From: Chrysochromulina parva
Taxonomy: Eukaryota; Haptophyta; Prymnesiales; Chrysochromulinaceae
DNA: 21,727 bases
Assembly (NCBI GenBank): GCA_002887195.1
Contig: PJAB01000715.1
Span: 1-21,727, forward strand
Direction: 5' to 3'
The position numbers and the translations under genes are program-made. The notes beneath the pieces are model-generated. The model was not told the DNA's origin, ran no database searches, and saw nothing but the letters and a program-made list of their open reading frames with translations. Of this stretch, positions 1 to 8,714 are shown piece by piece. The stretch's first letter is position 1, and each line of letters opens with the position of its first letter.

Positions 1-197
1 TTCAGCTGAGCCAGGTAGTCCACGCGAAACTGGATGACAGAGCGCTGCACGTCGAGCTCGGCGTTGCTGCGCTGAACCGCGAAGAGCGACGCCTCGGCAC
101 TCGCCAGACCACCGCCACTGCCGCCGTCCGTAGACGAGCTCGATGGCATCGGGCGTCTTGGAAGCGGTTGTTGCGAGGCCGTGTCGATTGAGGGCAT
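1..197 (-). CDS. 5' fragment of an unknown protein, runs off the left edge
   Basis: The frame is open from an ATG at 197-195 to the window edge, giving 65 residues. A second in-frame ATG lies at 149-147. The first ~35 residues are rich in Ser, Gly and Pro (low complexity). They are followed by a well-behaved stretch beginning ASLFAVQRSNAELDVQRSV that looks like an amphipathic helix or coiled coil. I prefer this frame to the overlapping 72-codon frame ending at position 2, because that one is an Arg/Ser-rich, low-quality translation with a stop. The gene is divergent from the Orai-like gene at 322, with about 124 bp between starts. I do not recognise the family; too little is present to name a function. 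The choice between the two ATGs is open. Confidence 0.5.
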   Translation of the reverse strand, partial: MPSIDTASQQPLPRRPMPSSSSTDGGSGGGLASAEASLFAVQRSNAELDVQRSVIQFRVDYLAQL

Positions 198-321
198 GTC
201 GGGTGGAGACGATCGACCACGTTTCGTTCCCGTCTGTGTTCCTCGATCGATCACATTTTTCGTCTTCGCGGAGGTCCCCTCCTGCGCCCTTCTCTAGACT
301 CGGCCTGGCCCGGCACTCGGA
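198..321. promoter_or_regulatory. Putative shared (bidirectional) promoter region
   Basis: This short gap lies between two divergent starts, the unknown gene on the minus strand (ATG 197) and the Orai-like gene on the plus strand (ATG 322). Both promoters and 5' UTRs must lie here or overlap the neighbouring gene. I see no clear TATA box. It holds a mildly AT-richer patch (about 226-262) containing TCGATCGATC-like sequence. The regulatory role is inferred from gene orientation only. Confidence 0.3.
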
Positions 322-1506
322 ATGTGGGCAAAGATCAATGCGGCCGAGGTTCAGCAGACGAACCGCGTCAACCTGATGCAGATCGACATGCTCTCGCTCG
401 GCGTGCTGCAGACGCAGATGGACAACCTCACGATGCAGTCGACCCTCATGATCGGCTTCGCGATGACCATGTTCGCCGGCGAGACGCTCAATCCACTCGT
501 GAACGACCAGTCGCAGATGTGCGTCTACAAGTCGTGGTACCACATGCTCTTCGGCCTCATCTTTTTCATGAGCGTCACCACTAGTACGTCCTGCGGCCTC
601 ATCCTCGTCGTGATCACGTCGTTCATCAAGCAGGCGACGCAGGAGGCGGCGCTGATCGTCTCGACCGGTGCGGCCGTCGCGATGACGCGCAAGCACCTCG
701 ACGTGCTGCGACAAATTTTCATGATCTTGCTCACGACCTTCACCTGTGCCACCGGCAGCCTCTTCATCCTCTACGTCGCGCTGCCCAAGCGCATCGAGCA
801 GCCCGAGCCATCAGCTTCGAGCTCGGGCTCCACCGCCACGGGTCGAATGCTGGGTGCGGAGGCAGGGGGCAGCCCAGCCGACGAGATTTGGAGACCGTGC
901 ATCGATATCAATGACCCCGCAGATCACGCGTCTGTGCGCGCCTTTGGGACAGCCCTCGGCGTCGTGAACAGCAGCATCCTGCTCTTGATGGGTTTCAACC
1001 TGATCATGATGTACCGTCGCGTGCGCCACTCGTACGAGCCCAAGGTGCTCATGGAATGGTACCGTGTCCACTCCTCCGAGGAGCAAACGAAGGTGAGCCG
1101 GCTGCACGCAGTAGATATGGGCTCCAAGTCGTACACCAAGGCTGTCGAAGAGACGCTCCAAAAGACGACCACGGTCACGCCCGCCGTCGATGTCGAAACG
1201 GGAAACAAGTCAAAGGGCGGCGGCATCATGTCGATGCTCATGAGCGGCCCCGGTGCGTGGGCGCCCAAAACGGTGCCTGGAAGCACCTTTGGAAGCAACG
1301 TGCCCCTTGCGTCTTCCAACGGCACAAGCTCGATCTCGGATCATCTCGACCCCAGGCTTGGTAAACAACGGGGTGCGACTTGTTCCACGGCGGAAGGGGA
1401 GGAGGGCAACCTCTCCGAAGACTCGACAGACCGGCGCGGGGCCCTCCCCACTTCCTCGCCCCAAAACTCGCGACGCGCCATGGAAGGCCGCGTCAACCTG
1501 GGATAG
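322..1506 (+). CDS. Orai-like four-helix membrane protein (putative calcium-release-activated channel family)
   Basis: The protein has 394 residues. An in-frame TAG at 295-297 supports the ATG at 322. Hydrophobic segments lie at about residues 39-59, 74-100, 131-153 and 206-231. A long extramembrane loop separates helices 3 and 4, and a low-complexity tail runs from about 255. This spacing matches animal Orai channels, which form the store-operated calcium pore. Helix 1 carries LMIGFAMTMFAGETL, resembling Orai TM1 (pattern LLSGFAM...E), with Glu54 within one position of the selectivity-filter acid. Helix 2 (SVTTSTSCGLILVVITSFI) also resembles Orai TM2. The segment before helix 1 (residues 7-38) is a Gln-rich helix, as expected for the cytosolic extension. 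The call rests on these patterns, not on a search; an unrelated four-helix family is possible. No STIM-like partner is in the window. Confidence 0.55.
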   Translation: MWAKINAAEVQQTNRVNLMQIDMLSLGVLQTQMDNLTMQSTLMIGFAMTMFAGETLNPLVNDQSQMCVYKSWYHMLFGLIFFMSVTTSTSCGLILVVITSFIKQATQEAALIVSTGAAVAMTRKHLDVLRQIFMILLTTFTCATGSLFILYVALPKRIEQPEPSASSSGSTATGRMLGAEAGGSPADEIWRPCIDINDPADHASVRAFGTALGVVNSSILLLMGFNLIMMYRRVRHSYEPKVLMEWYRVHSSEEQTKVSRLHAVDMGSKSYTKAVEETLQKTTTVTPAVDVETGNKSKGGGIMSMLMSGPGAWAPKTVPGSTFGSNVPLASSNGTSSISDHLDPRLGKQRGATCSTAEGEEGNLSEDSTDRRGALPTSSPQNSRRAMEGRVNLG

Positions 1507-1990
1507 GAGGCCGGACCTCTGATGACCTCTATTGACCTCTGTCGATGATGACCTCGGAAATGGCATGGAACAGGAATCCGGCCCGGGTCACAGTTTGCCA
1601 GGTAAACAACAAGACGCTGGAGCATGCACATCATGAAGCACGGCGCATCATGGACCTCGATGTACATTTGAGAGTGCCCCGCCCGGGGGCTGGCACGCGG
1701 CGCTGGGCTCAAAGAGCGCTCGGAAGGACGCTTCTCGTCGTCCCGGGAAGGTGAGACCGATGGCGCGGGGAAACGGGTTAATGACTAGGGGTTGATGGTG
1801 CCGTGCCCGCGTGTCCCCCGTGTGTGGGGCCTGGGGGGACTGTGGCTCCGTTGGGGTACGCCGGGTGGAAGCGGCTCTAGCGCGGCTGTGTCTACGTAGA
1901 GTCCATCTAGCAAGATGCTAGAGCCGCCAAGAGCATGCAAGATCGAATGCAAGAGGTTGTGATAATTCCTCAAAGTCCTCAAAAAACCGG
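1507..1990. other. Intergenic spacer between the Orai-like gene and the SDR gene
   Basis: No convincing gene is visible in these 484 bases; short frames here have poor composition. Just after the stop codon, 1514-1555 holds several imperfect copies of a TGACCTCT word. The last ~60 bases before the SDR start (about 1930-1988) are relatively AT-rich, as expected for a 5' UTR or promoter. Terminator and promoter elements could not be pinpointed. Confidence 0.5.
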
Positions 1991-2860
1991 ATGGCATCGC
2001 TCTGCATTGATGTCCTGTTTCGCGTCGCCGGCAAGCGGGCGCTGGTGACGGGCGGCGGCCGCGGCATCGGCAAGATGATCGCAAAAGGGCTCGTGGCCAA
2101 CGGCGCGAGAGTCGCCATCGCCTCGCGAGATGAGAAGGTGCTCGCTGCAGCTGTTCAGGAGATCAATGGCGACAGCAACGACTCCGGCGGCAGCTGCTAC
2201 GCCATACCCGCCAATTTGAGCACACGGGCTGGCTGCGAGCAGCTGGCAGCCGACTACGCCGCCGCCGGCGAGTCACGCTGCGACATACTCGTCAACAACA
2301 GTGGCGTTAGCTGGGGCGAGCCCCTCGAGCGCGAGTCCGGCAAGCTCAATTGGGGATGGGACCGCGTTCTCGATCTCAACGTCAAGGCGCCCTTTTACCT
2401 CACACGCGCGATGCTCTCGCTGCTTCGCCATCCCTCCGGAAGCGCGGAGGACGTCACCGACCTCGCGCGCGTCATCAACATTGGCTCGATCGCGGGCGTG
2501 CTGCCGCAGGACGTGCCGACGCACGCGTACGATGTCTCGAAGGCCGCGATACACCACCTGACCAAGAAGTTGTCCGCGGACCTCGCGCGCCCTCAGTCGG
2601 CCGGGCAGCGGGGCGTCTCGGTCAATGCGATCGCGCTCGGCTTTGTACCGACCAGGATGTCCAAAGGCCTTGAAGCTTGGGGTGCGGATGAGAAGGTTCT
2701 CTCGGCGAGCGTGCCGCTGGGTCGTTGTGGCACCGAGATGGACGTTGCCGGGGCGGTGCTCTACCTTGCATCGCCCGCCGGGAGCTGGCTCACAGGCGCC
2801 ATCGTCCCGATCGACGGCGGCGCAACGGGGGCGCGACTCATCCCGGTGATGCCCGAGTGA
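1991..2860 (+). CDS. Short-chain dehydrogenase/reductase, RhlG-like (3-oxoacyl-ACP reductase type)
   Basis: The protein is 289 residues, the usual size for a classical SDR. It carries the full motif set: the nucleotide-binding TGGGRGIG at 20-27, Arg46 after beta-2 (which favours NADPH), NNSG at 102-105, Asn130, Ser166 in INIGSIAG, and the catalytic pair Tyr180/Lys184 in YDVSK. The sequence around GCEQLAADY, ILVNNSGVSWGEPLE and RVINIGSIAGV closely follows the RhlG/FabG-like subgroup, which reduces 3-oxoacyl thioesters or related carbonyls with NADPH. The physiological substrate cannot be read from sequence. The protein begins almost directly at the Rossmann fold with no obvious targeting peptide, so it is probably cytosolic unless an upstream exon exists. 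It is intact and single-exon. Confidence 0.9.
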   Translation: MASLCIDVLFRVAGKRALVTGGGRGIGKMIAKGLVANGARVAIASRDEKVLAAAVQEINGDSNDSGGSCYAIPANLSTRAGCEQLAADYAAAGESRCDILVNNSGVSWGEPLERESGKLNWGWDRVLDLNVKAPFYLTRAMLSLLRHPSGSAEDVTDLARVINIGSIAGVLPQDVPTHAYDVSKAAIHHLTKKLSADLARPQSAGQRGVSVNAIALGFVPTRMSKGLEAWGADEKVLSASVPLGRCGTEMDVAGAVLYLASPAGSWLTGAIVPIDGGATGARLIPVMPE

Positions 2861-2919
2861 TGTATCGTGAGTGCACACGCGACAGCGCGCCGGACACTGT
2901 GTCCTAGAGGTGGCCTGAT

Positions 2920-2970
2920 TCACAGCCAGTACACCACCTTTCACAGCCAGTACACCACCTTTCACAGCTC
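2920..2970. repeat. 21-bp tandem repeat, about 2.4 copies
   Basis: Two identical 21-base units (2920-2940 and 2941-2961, beginning TCACAGCCAGTACACC) are followed by a partial third unit starting at 2962. The repeat lies in the 207-bp spacer between the SDR stop and the NIPA start. It has no evident coding role. Confidence 0.85.
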
Positions 2971-3067
2971 AACTTCAAATCGAAGAGTGACCGTCTGATG
3001 GGGCCCGTCGGCCATGAAAGCGCGCCGTTCACCCTTGCACTCGTCGTGCTGTTCACGGTATTAACTG

Positions 3068-4357
3068 ATGTGTCGACGCTGCACATGCCATAGTCGAATA
3101 CCTGTTTCGGCTGCTGTGATAGCACTGCTCCTCGGGATGGCGCCGCTCACTTCCCCCCTTGCCAATCGACCACTATCGCCACCGGATTCGCCACCGGATG
3201 CACGACCGCCGTTACCGCCACCCTTGCCGCCACCCTCACTGCCGTCGCCGACGATGCAACCGTACTGGCACGTCGGGGTCACTCTCGCGGTCGCCGGCAA
3301 TCTCCTGATAGCCTTCTCGCTCACATTGCAGAAGAAGTTGCACATGCTGCGAGAGGAGGACGCCAACGGACTTGGTGGCTGGGGCTTACGGACGCTCTTC
3401 GGCGTGGCGATCGCTGGGCTCATAGTGGGTGAGATCGGCAATTTTGCGGCATTTGGGCTCGCGAGTCCCATTGTGGTTTCACCCTTGGGCGCAGTCGCCG
3501 TCTTCACCAACGTCATCCTGTCCGCCGTGGTGCTTCGTGAGCCCTTTTTGCTTCGGAACGCGATCGGATTGGCGCTTGCACTGCTCGGATCTGTGGGGGT
3601 CGTCGTCAATGCTCCGCCCTCGGCAGACCTGCTCACAGTCCAGAGCGTCGCAGCCTCCCTTTCGTCTCCCACAGCGATCATCTACCTCGCCGTCGTGCTC
3701 GGTGTCGCGGTGGCGCTCAAGGTCGCCGAGCCGCTCGCGTGGACGGCTGGCGGGCCCAGCCTCGGCGAGCGCTTCCTGCTCACGAATATACTCATCTGCT
3801 CCCTCTTGGGTTCCATCACCGTCATGGGCTCCGCCGCGATCGCGACCTTTCTCGGACAGTTCTTGGCCGGTGCGCTCTCACCTTGGGAACCGTTGCCATG
3901 GCTGCTCGCGCCCGCCCTCCTGTCCACGGCCGTGCTCCAGCTGCGCCACCTCGATAAGGCGATGCAGGCGCACCCGGCGAGCGCGGTCGTGCCCACCTAC
4001 TACATCACCTTCACCGTCTGTTCCATCTCAGGCTCCGGCGTCGTCTATGGCGACTACCAACGCTTCCCATCCCCACAAGCCGCGGCGGTCTTTACCTCCT
4101 CGGTCGCCATCTCGTTCGTGGGCGTCTACTTCACCGTCTCGAAGCGGCGCGCGCTCGCCGGGCCGAGCTCACCTACCGGCGCCAACCTCTCGAGAGCGCG
4201 CGCCGTGTCGAGCGAGCGCGCCGTGTCGAGCGAGCGCGCCGTTTTGGGCACGCAGCTCGTGTGCGTGGAGCTTCCCATCGAAGCCATCGTCGAGTCCGCC
4301 TCGCACGTCGTCGAGCTTGCGGTGGCACAGCCGTTGCCGCCGCCCGAGACTGAGCAC

Positions 4358-4388
<31 letters not shown>

Positions 4389-5200
4389 TCGAGGCGCCGC
4401 CGAAGCCGACGTCAGCGCTCGGTACGGCGCTCGCATCCGCCATGCCCGAGACAGCGCTGTCGCGCGCGGGCGCCCACCACAGCGCCCATCGACGCTCCCG
4501 CTCCGAAGGGTCGGCGATGGCGGCGAACACCTGCCGCCCCCTGGTCAACATGGCGCTTGGGACGGCGCGAGCGCTCCTCGAGGCGGGCGAGTTTGTGAAC
4601 GAGCAGCTCGACCGCGCAGTGCCCGGCTTCGAGTCGGGGCTCACTGATGGCGCTCGTGACGGCGCTCGCGGGGGCTTGATCGTCGAGGTCGCCGCAAGCT
4701 ACGATGAGAGGGTAGGAAGGGTTGCGACGACATGGCAGCCGTCTTCGGCTGGAGCGTCCTCTTCATGCGCGGAGCTACAACGCGGACTTCTTCGGACCTC
4801 TTCGGACCCCTTCCTGCCCCCTTCTCGCGTCCTCTTCAGCGGAGTCTCGGTCGCCGCCAACCTGCTGCGCGTCGACTCGTTTGGAGCCGACTCGACGGCG
4901 GGGAGCTACGGCGGAGGCCTCCTTAGGAATGGCCCCATACGCGGAGCTTTTGAGCGATGTTCGTCGGCGAGCGCATCGACGAGTGCGCTGGGCGACGAGG
5001 CGGTGGGATCCCGCGACGGGGCTGTGGGATGCCGCGACGGGGCTGTGGGATCCTGCGGCACATGTGGCCACTCTGCGTACACGCCCTACGGAGATCTGCG
5101 CGAGCTCGCAGGGTTGCTCGCGCAGGGCAGCTCTGCCGCTGAGGATGATGGCCCCCGTGGGCCACGCGACGCTAGCTTTGACTATCGTGAGATGACTTGA
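3068..5200 (+). CDS. NIPA-family (DUF803) magnesium transporter with long low-complexity tail
   Basis: The protein has 710 residues, against roughly 330-400 for typical NIPA proteins. The transporter core spans about 63-360 with some nine hydrophobic helices. It holds family hallmarks: GEIGNFAAFG (121-130), SPLGAVAVFTNVILSAVVLRE (from 138), the GSVGVVVNAP stretch near 174-183, and PTYYITFTVCSISGSGVVYGD from 309. NIPA proteins move Mg2+ and related divalent cations across plasma or endosomal membranes. An in-frame TAA at 3062-3064 supports the ATG at 3068. Residues 11-32 look like a signal peptide and are followed by a Pro-rich linker; alternatively translation starts at Met63 (3254), where the family core begins. 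Residues ~361-710 are a disordered, probably cytosolic tail with a polyproline run and two in-frame repeat tracts. The tail is weakly constrained, and its role is unknown. Confidence 0.85.
4197..4242 (+). repeat. 18-bp in-frame tandem repeat in the NIPA tail
   Basis: An 18-base unit (core CGCGCCGTGTCGAGCGAG) occurs about 2.5 times, encoding repeated RAVSSE. The unit length is a multiple of three, so the frame is kept. It lies just after the last membrane helix of the NIPA-like protein. Confidence 0.8.
4358..4388 (+). repeat. CCG trinucleotide run encoding polyproline
   Basis: About ten consecutive CCG codons give an uninterrupted proline run in the cytosolic tail of the NIPA-like protein. 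It is a microsatellite likely to vary in length between strains. Polyproline is also a possible ligand for SH3, WW or profilin-type domains, but that is speculation. Confidence 0.9.
5003..5056 (+). repeat. 21-bp in-frame tandem repeat in the NIPA tail
   Basis: Units start at 5003, 5024 and 5045. The first two differ at a single base and the third is partial. They encode a seven-residue repeat, (A)VGSRDG then AVGCRDG. The frame is preserved, which is consistent with the region being translated. Confidence 0.85.
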
Positions 5201-5744
5201 CGTTGACCGCGACCCGCGCGCCCGGACCCGCACGCGGAAATGGGAACGTTTTCGTTTAAAGATTAAACCGCGGCCGGCCGCGTTCCCCGAATCCGCGGCG
5301 TCCGGCTCCGGGGCCTGGATTTTTGAACGTAACTATAAAATAAACGTTGCATTTTCGGTTACGTTTTATTTCGTTTTCCATCGGCGCGCGCATCGGACGC
5401 CGTGGCGTCCGCCACAGGACGCTCGGTCGGACGGATCGGCCGCGCGCTTTGACCGGTACAGCTTGGACCTAGGTACGTTGAAGGGATCCCCGAACAATTC
5501 GCCCTTCTCGTGACCCTTCTCGATGCGCGATAGGGAATTAGGGATCTCATTAGGGATCGCGAACGCCCCCCTGCAGAGAGCCAGAGACGCGTCGCGACCC
5601 GGGCCTACACACGCCACACACGGGGCCGTGGCTGCTAACGTGGCTGATGCGCGTCCTCGCGGCGCCTTCGTCCGGACGGCCTGTGGCGGCCGCTGAGCCA
5701 TCCAGGGCCCATGTCCAACTAGTCAGTCGCTCCAGATTCCGAGC
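5201..5744. other. Convergent intergenic spacer with clustered inverted repeats
   Basis: These 544 bases separate two convergent genes (NIPA-like, +; surface protein, -), so both 3' UTRs and poly(A) signals should lie here. No credible gene is visible. GTTTAA and TTAAAC (5254-5259/5263-5268, three-base gap) form an inverted repeat that abuts a perfect 14-bp palindrome at 5269-5282. Further on, AACGTAAC (5326-5333) is mirrored by GTTACGTT (5358-5365) around an AT-rich loop containing CTATAAAATA. These could be transcript-end hairpins, or remnants of a small mobile element. Confidence 0.55.
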
Positions 5745-8714
5745 CTAAAACTTGCCCCTTGCGGGCGGCGGCGGCGGCGGCGGCTTCATTCTGCGCACCT
5801 TGCGCATGAAATGCTCGTAGCCGCCAAAGAGGACGAACCAAATTAGGAGGCCGAACCCAAAGATGCCGCTGAGGCTGCCAAGGACGATGGCGGCCGTCGA
5901 GCCGGTCGTGATGAACTTCCCTTCGGCCTCGAGCCCAAGCTGAGCATGGTACGAGAGCGACGTGGCGGAGTCGAGTGTCTTGGTGACCACCGTCGCTGAC
6001 GGGACCGAGAGGCCGCCCTGCGACACCGAGCGAACTTGCACAGCAATCGGAGTGCCCGCGCGGAGCCCCTCGATGGTGCACGCGCAGTCGACACCGGGCG
6101 TGCAGCTGGTCATGCAGTTGGTCGGGCTCCACGTGAGGCCGCCGTCCTCCGAGTACTGGACGCGATAGGAGGTCGCCAGCTTCGCCTCGCGCTCCAGGCC
6201 CCAATACTGGAGCCCATCGGTGCCTACGTACGCCCGGTACGTGCCGTCCAGGTTGACATGGCCCGGCGCTTGCCACGTGACGACCACGCGCCCATTCTCG
6301 GCTGTGGGCCCCGGCTCCGCCCATACGGACACGTTGAGAGGCGGCGGCGGCTGCTGGTGTGGGGTCTCGAGCACAGTGATCTTCCCCTTCTGGGCGCGGT
6401 TGGAGAAGTTGTTGTTGCGCGTCGACAGGTACCGGTAGGTGCCCGGCTTCATCTGGAGTAGCCCAAGATCGACCGTCGGCAGCTCGCGGTTGAGCTTCTG
6501 ACAATTGTCGTTCTGCTGGTCGTTGTTGACGTTGGCCGAGGACGCACAGCCCGACTGCTTCGCGAGCGCGAACTGCTTCTTGAGCTCGTCGAGTGAGCGC
6601 GCCCCCCCAAACAGGGAGCCGGCGGCATCGGGGTTGATCTCCTTCTCGACATCGAACATGTCGAGGATCCCTTGCAGTGCGAAGTCCTCCGTCTTGCCCG
6701 GCACCGAGAGTCCGAGGTTCGAGAATTGCACAAGGTTGTGCCGGTCCTCGTTGTTCGTCCCCTCGCCATTATTGTTGCCGTTGTTGTTCGTGTTGTCGTT
6801 GCCCGTCCATTGAAAGTGTATCAAGTCCGAGCGGCCGACGGTGAGGTCCTCGGGGTTGTACCGGTACTCGGTCGCCGGGTACGTCTGCACGATGTTGCCG
6901 CGCTTGCCCGCCACGTTGAGGTTATGGATGATCTGGTTGTCGGGGATCGCGGGCGGCCGCGACTGGATCGAGAAGACATGCGAGCGGTCCTGAAAGGTTC
7001 GACCGAATTGGTTGGTGTTCACAGCGAGCTCGAGGATCGAGTCGGTGTCGTCCGCGCCGGGGGCATCCGACGAGCGGAGAACGTTCTGCGTGGCCGGGCA
7101 GCCGGTAGAACCCGAGCACCGGCCCACTCCCACCTTGGGGTCCTGATTGGGCAGCGGCGGCGTCGAGGTGAGGGTCGAGTCGTCGTACGCGGAGGTGAGG
7201 AAGGCAGCTGACCATATGCCTCCCGCGAGCTCGCAGGCATCTTTGGTCGTGTGGGGAGATTTGGTGCCCGGGGTGGCGCCCACGCTGCATGCGCGCGTGT
7301 CCACGGTCGTGATGTTGTAGCGCAGCCGAAGGACGCACCGCTCGGCATCGTCGATTCGGGCACCCGTGATAGGGTCGACACCGTTGCCCGTTGCGTTGGC
7401 GCCGAATGGAACCTTGATAAGGGCGGTCACCTCGTTGCCCGATCGGTCGTTGCCCAAGTGATTGTCACGCGTCTCCGGCGCGGCATAGCACTCTGGCGGG
7501 GGGATGTTGAACGGGGGCACCTCGACCCAAACCGAGCCCGCCTGCGCCTCGCACGTCGCCCTGGACCAGGGCTTCTCGGCCGCTGCGTTGGCGGTCTGGC
7601 AATAGCCGCGGCCCTTGACGTTCTGCGACTCCGTGCGGTACCAAGAGCACAAGGCGAGGTTGTTGGTCAGGATTGCGAGGTCCTGTGGGCGGGGGGGAGG
7701 GGGGGGAGTGGGGGCTGAGGTGGGTGAAGGATGTGGGAGGCGGCTGCGCGCACGTCGAGCGCGCACGGAGGGCGCCGTGCCGGGCATACACAGGGCATAC
7801 GCGAGTCGGGCAGACTCATGGGGCGCCGTGCCGGGCAGACTCACAGGGCGCCGTGCCGGGCAGACTCAAAGGGCGCCGTGTCGGGCATCGGAGGGCGAAG
7901 GCGGCAGGCACGGGGCAAGGGAGAGGAGCGCGCAGATGACGCACTCCCAAATGACTCTCATCAGGGGGGCAAGGATGCGCCTCGGCCCAAACTCGCTCCC
8001 TCTCTCGCTCGCGGCATGGCGGGGCGTTGGCACCCCTCCCCACCCCCCCTCCGTGCACACCTTCCAAGGCGTGGGCGCCCAATAAGGGTAGTAGTCGCGC
8101 TCCTCGGCGCACTCGAGGCCCGAACGGGCGCCGTTGGGATTCTGGCGCGTGCGCGTGGCCCGATTCGAGTTCAGGTTCTGGTCGGCCGTGTACAGACCCT
8201 TGTTGCGCTCGCGGTTCGCGCACGCGTTGTAAAAGGAGGCGGGCTCGTGCAGACCTGTATCCGAGTCCGGGGCGTTTGGGTTGGGCGTGTTGCCGTTGGC
8301 GCCGTCACGCACCGGGCCCTCGTTGGCATTGTTGGCGACGTTCTGGCTGTACGGACCGCCCGGGCCTGGTTGGTTCCGGCGGTCGTTGCACATGTACTGG
8401 ATGACGATTTGGCATTCGGCCTCCTCGCGCCCGCACGAGTGCTGTGCGGTCCACGCAACGGGGAGTATGCTGCCGGCGTAGTACTTGACGATCTCGGCGG
8501 AACCCATGCCCGTATTGTCCGTGTTCGAGTTGCCGCCGTAGCCGTATCCACCCTTGGCATTGTTCTGCGTGTCCATCAGACGGTTGTTGTTGTTGCGGTT
8601 GCCGCCTCCCTCGGCGAGGCGGTTGTTCGAGCCGGGCGGGTACTGCATGTAGACGTCCGCCACAGCATCGCGCGCGGCGAGAAGGAGCAGCGACAGCACG
8701 CATATTCCCTGCAT
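5745..8714 (-). CDS. Single-pass surface protein with conserved N-terminal domain and fibronectin-III-like domain (two exons)
   Basis: Proposed coding parts are 8714-8061 and 7682-5745, giving 863 residues. A phase-0 intron joins ...PTPWK to DLAILTNN. Residues 1-19 are a signal peptide (MQGICVLSLLLLAARDAVA). The N-terminal part has strongly patterned sequence: MQYPPGSNNRL, YYAGSILPVAWTAQHSCG, NKGLYTADQN, RQNPNGARSGLEC and YYPYWAPTPWK. I recall such motifs in uncharacterised secreted or membrane proteins of diverse protists; no function is known to me. Asn-rich and Cys-bearing regions follow. A fibronectin-III-like domain lies at about 660-790, then one membrane helix (about 814-837) and a short basic, polyproline cytosolic tail ending RGKF. 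It is probably a plasma or endomembrane surface protein. ATG 8714 is chosen because it opens the signal peptide; the open frame extends upstream to 8957 but with unconvincing sequence. Confidence 0.75.
7683..8060 (-). other. Intron (378 nt) of the surface-protein gene
   Basis: On the minus strand the donor is AAG|GTGTGC, cut after 8061. The acceptor is CCCGCCCACAG|GAC, with the exon resuming at 7682, preceded by a long C-rich pyrimidine tract. Removal restores a continuous family-like sequence in phase 0. If retained, translation would meet an in-frame TGA at 7868-7866, so the flanking open frames are one gene. The length is a multiple of three, and the middle contains a 25-bp tandem array. 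Confidence 0.8.
7770..7890. repeat. 25-bp minisatellite inside the intron
   Basis: Units begin with GGGCGCCGTGCCGGGCAGAC. Near-identical copies start at 7821 and 7846. Diverged or partial copies start at 7770 and 7871, with a rearranged stretch between 7793 and 7820. The unit is not a multiple of three, in keeping with non-coding sequence. Confidence 0.85.

Noticed and set aside
3429..4598. 389-codon open frame on the plus strand
   Set aside because: It overlaps the NIPA-like gene in another frame and is an Arg/Ser/Pro-rich shadow.
5334..5343. TATA-box promoter
   Set aside because: CTATAAAATA lies between two convergent genes, so no start is expected nearby and no gene begins downstream on either strand.
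7683..7844. Separate start of the surface-protein 3' half at an ATG at 7844
   Set aside because: The codons from 7844 to 7683 lie in the 25-bp repeat array and pyrimidine tract. Conserved-looking sequence starts exactly at the AG acceptor, so this is intron, not a new N-terminus.
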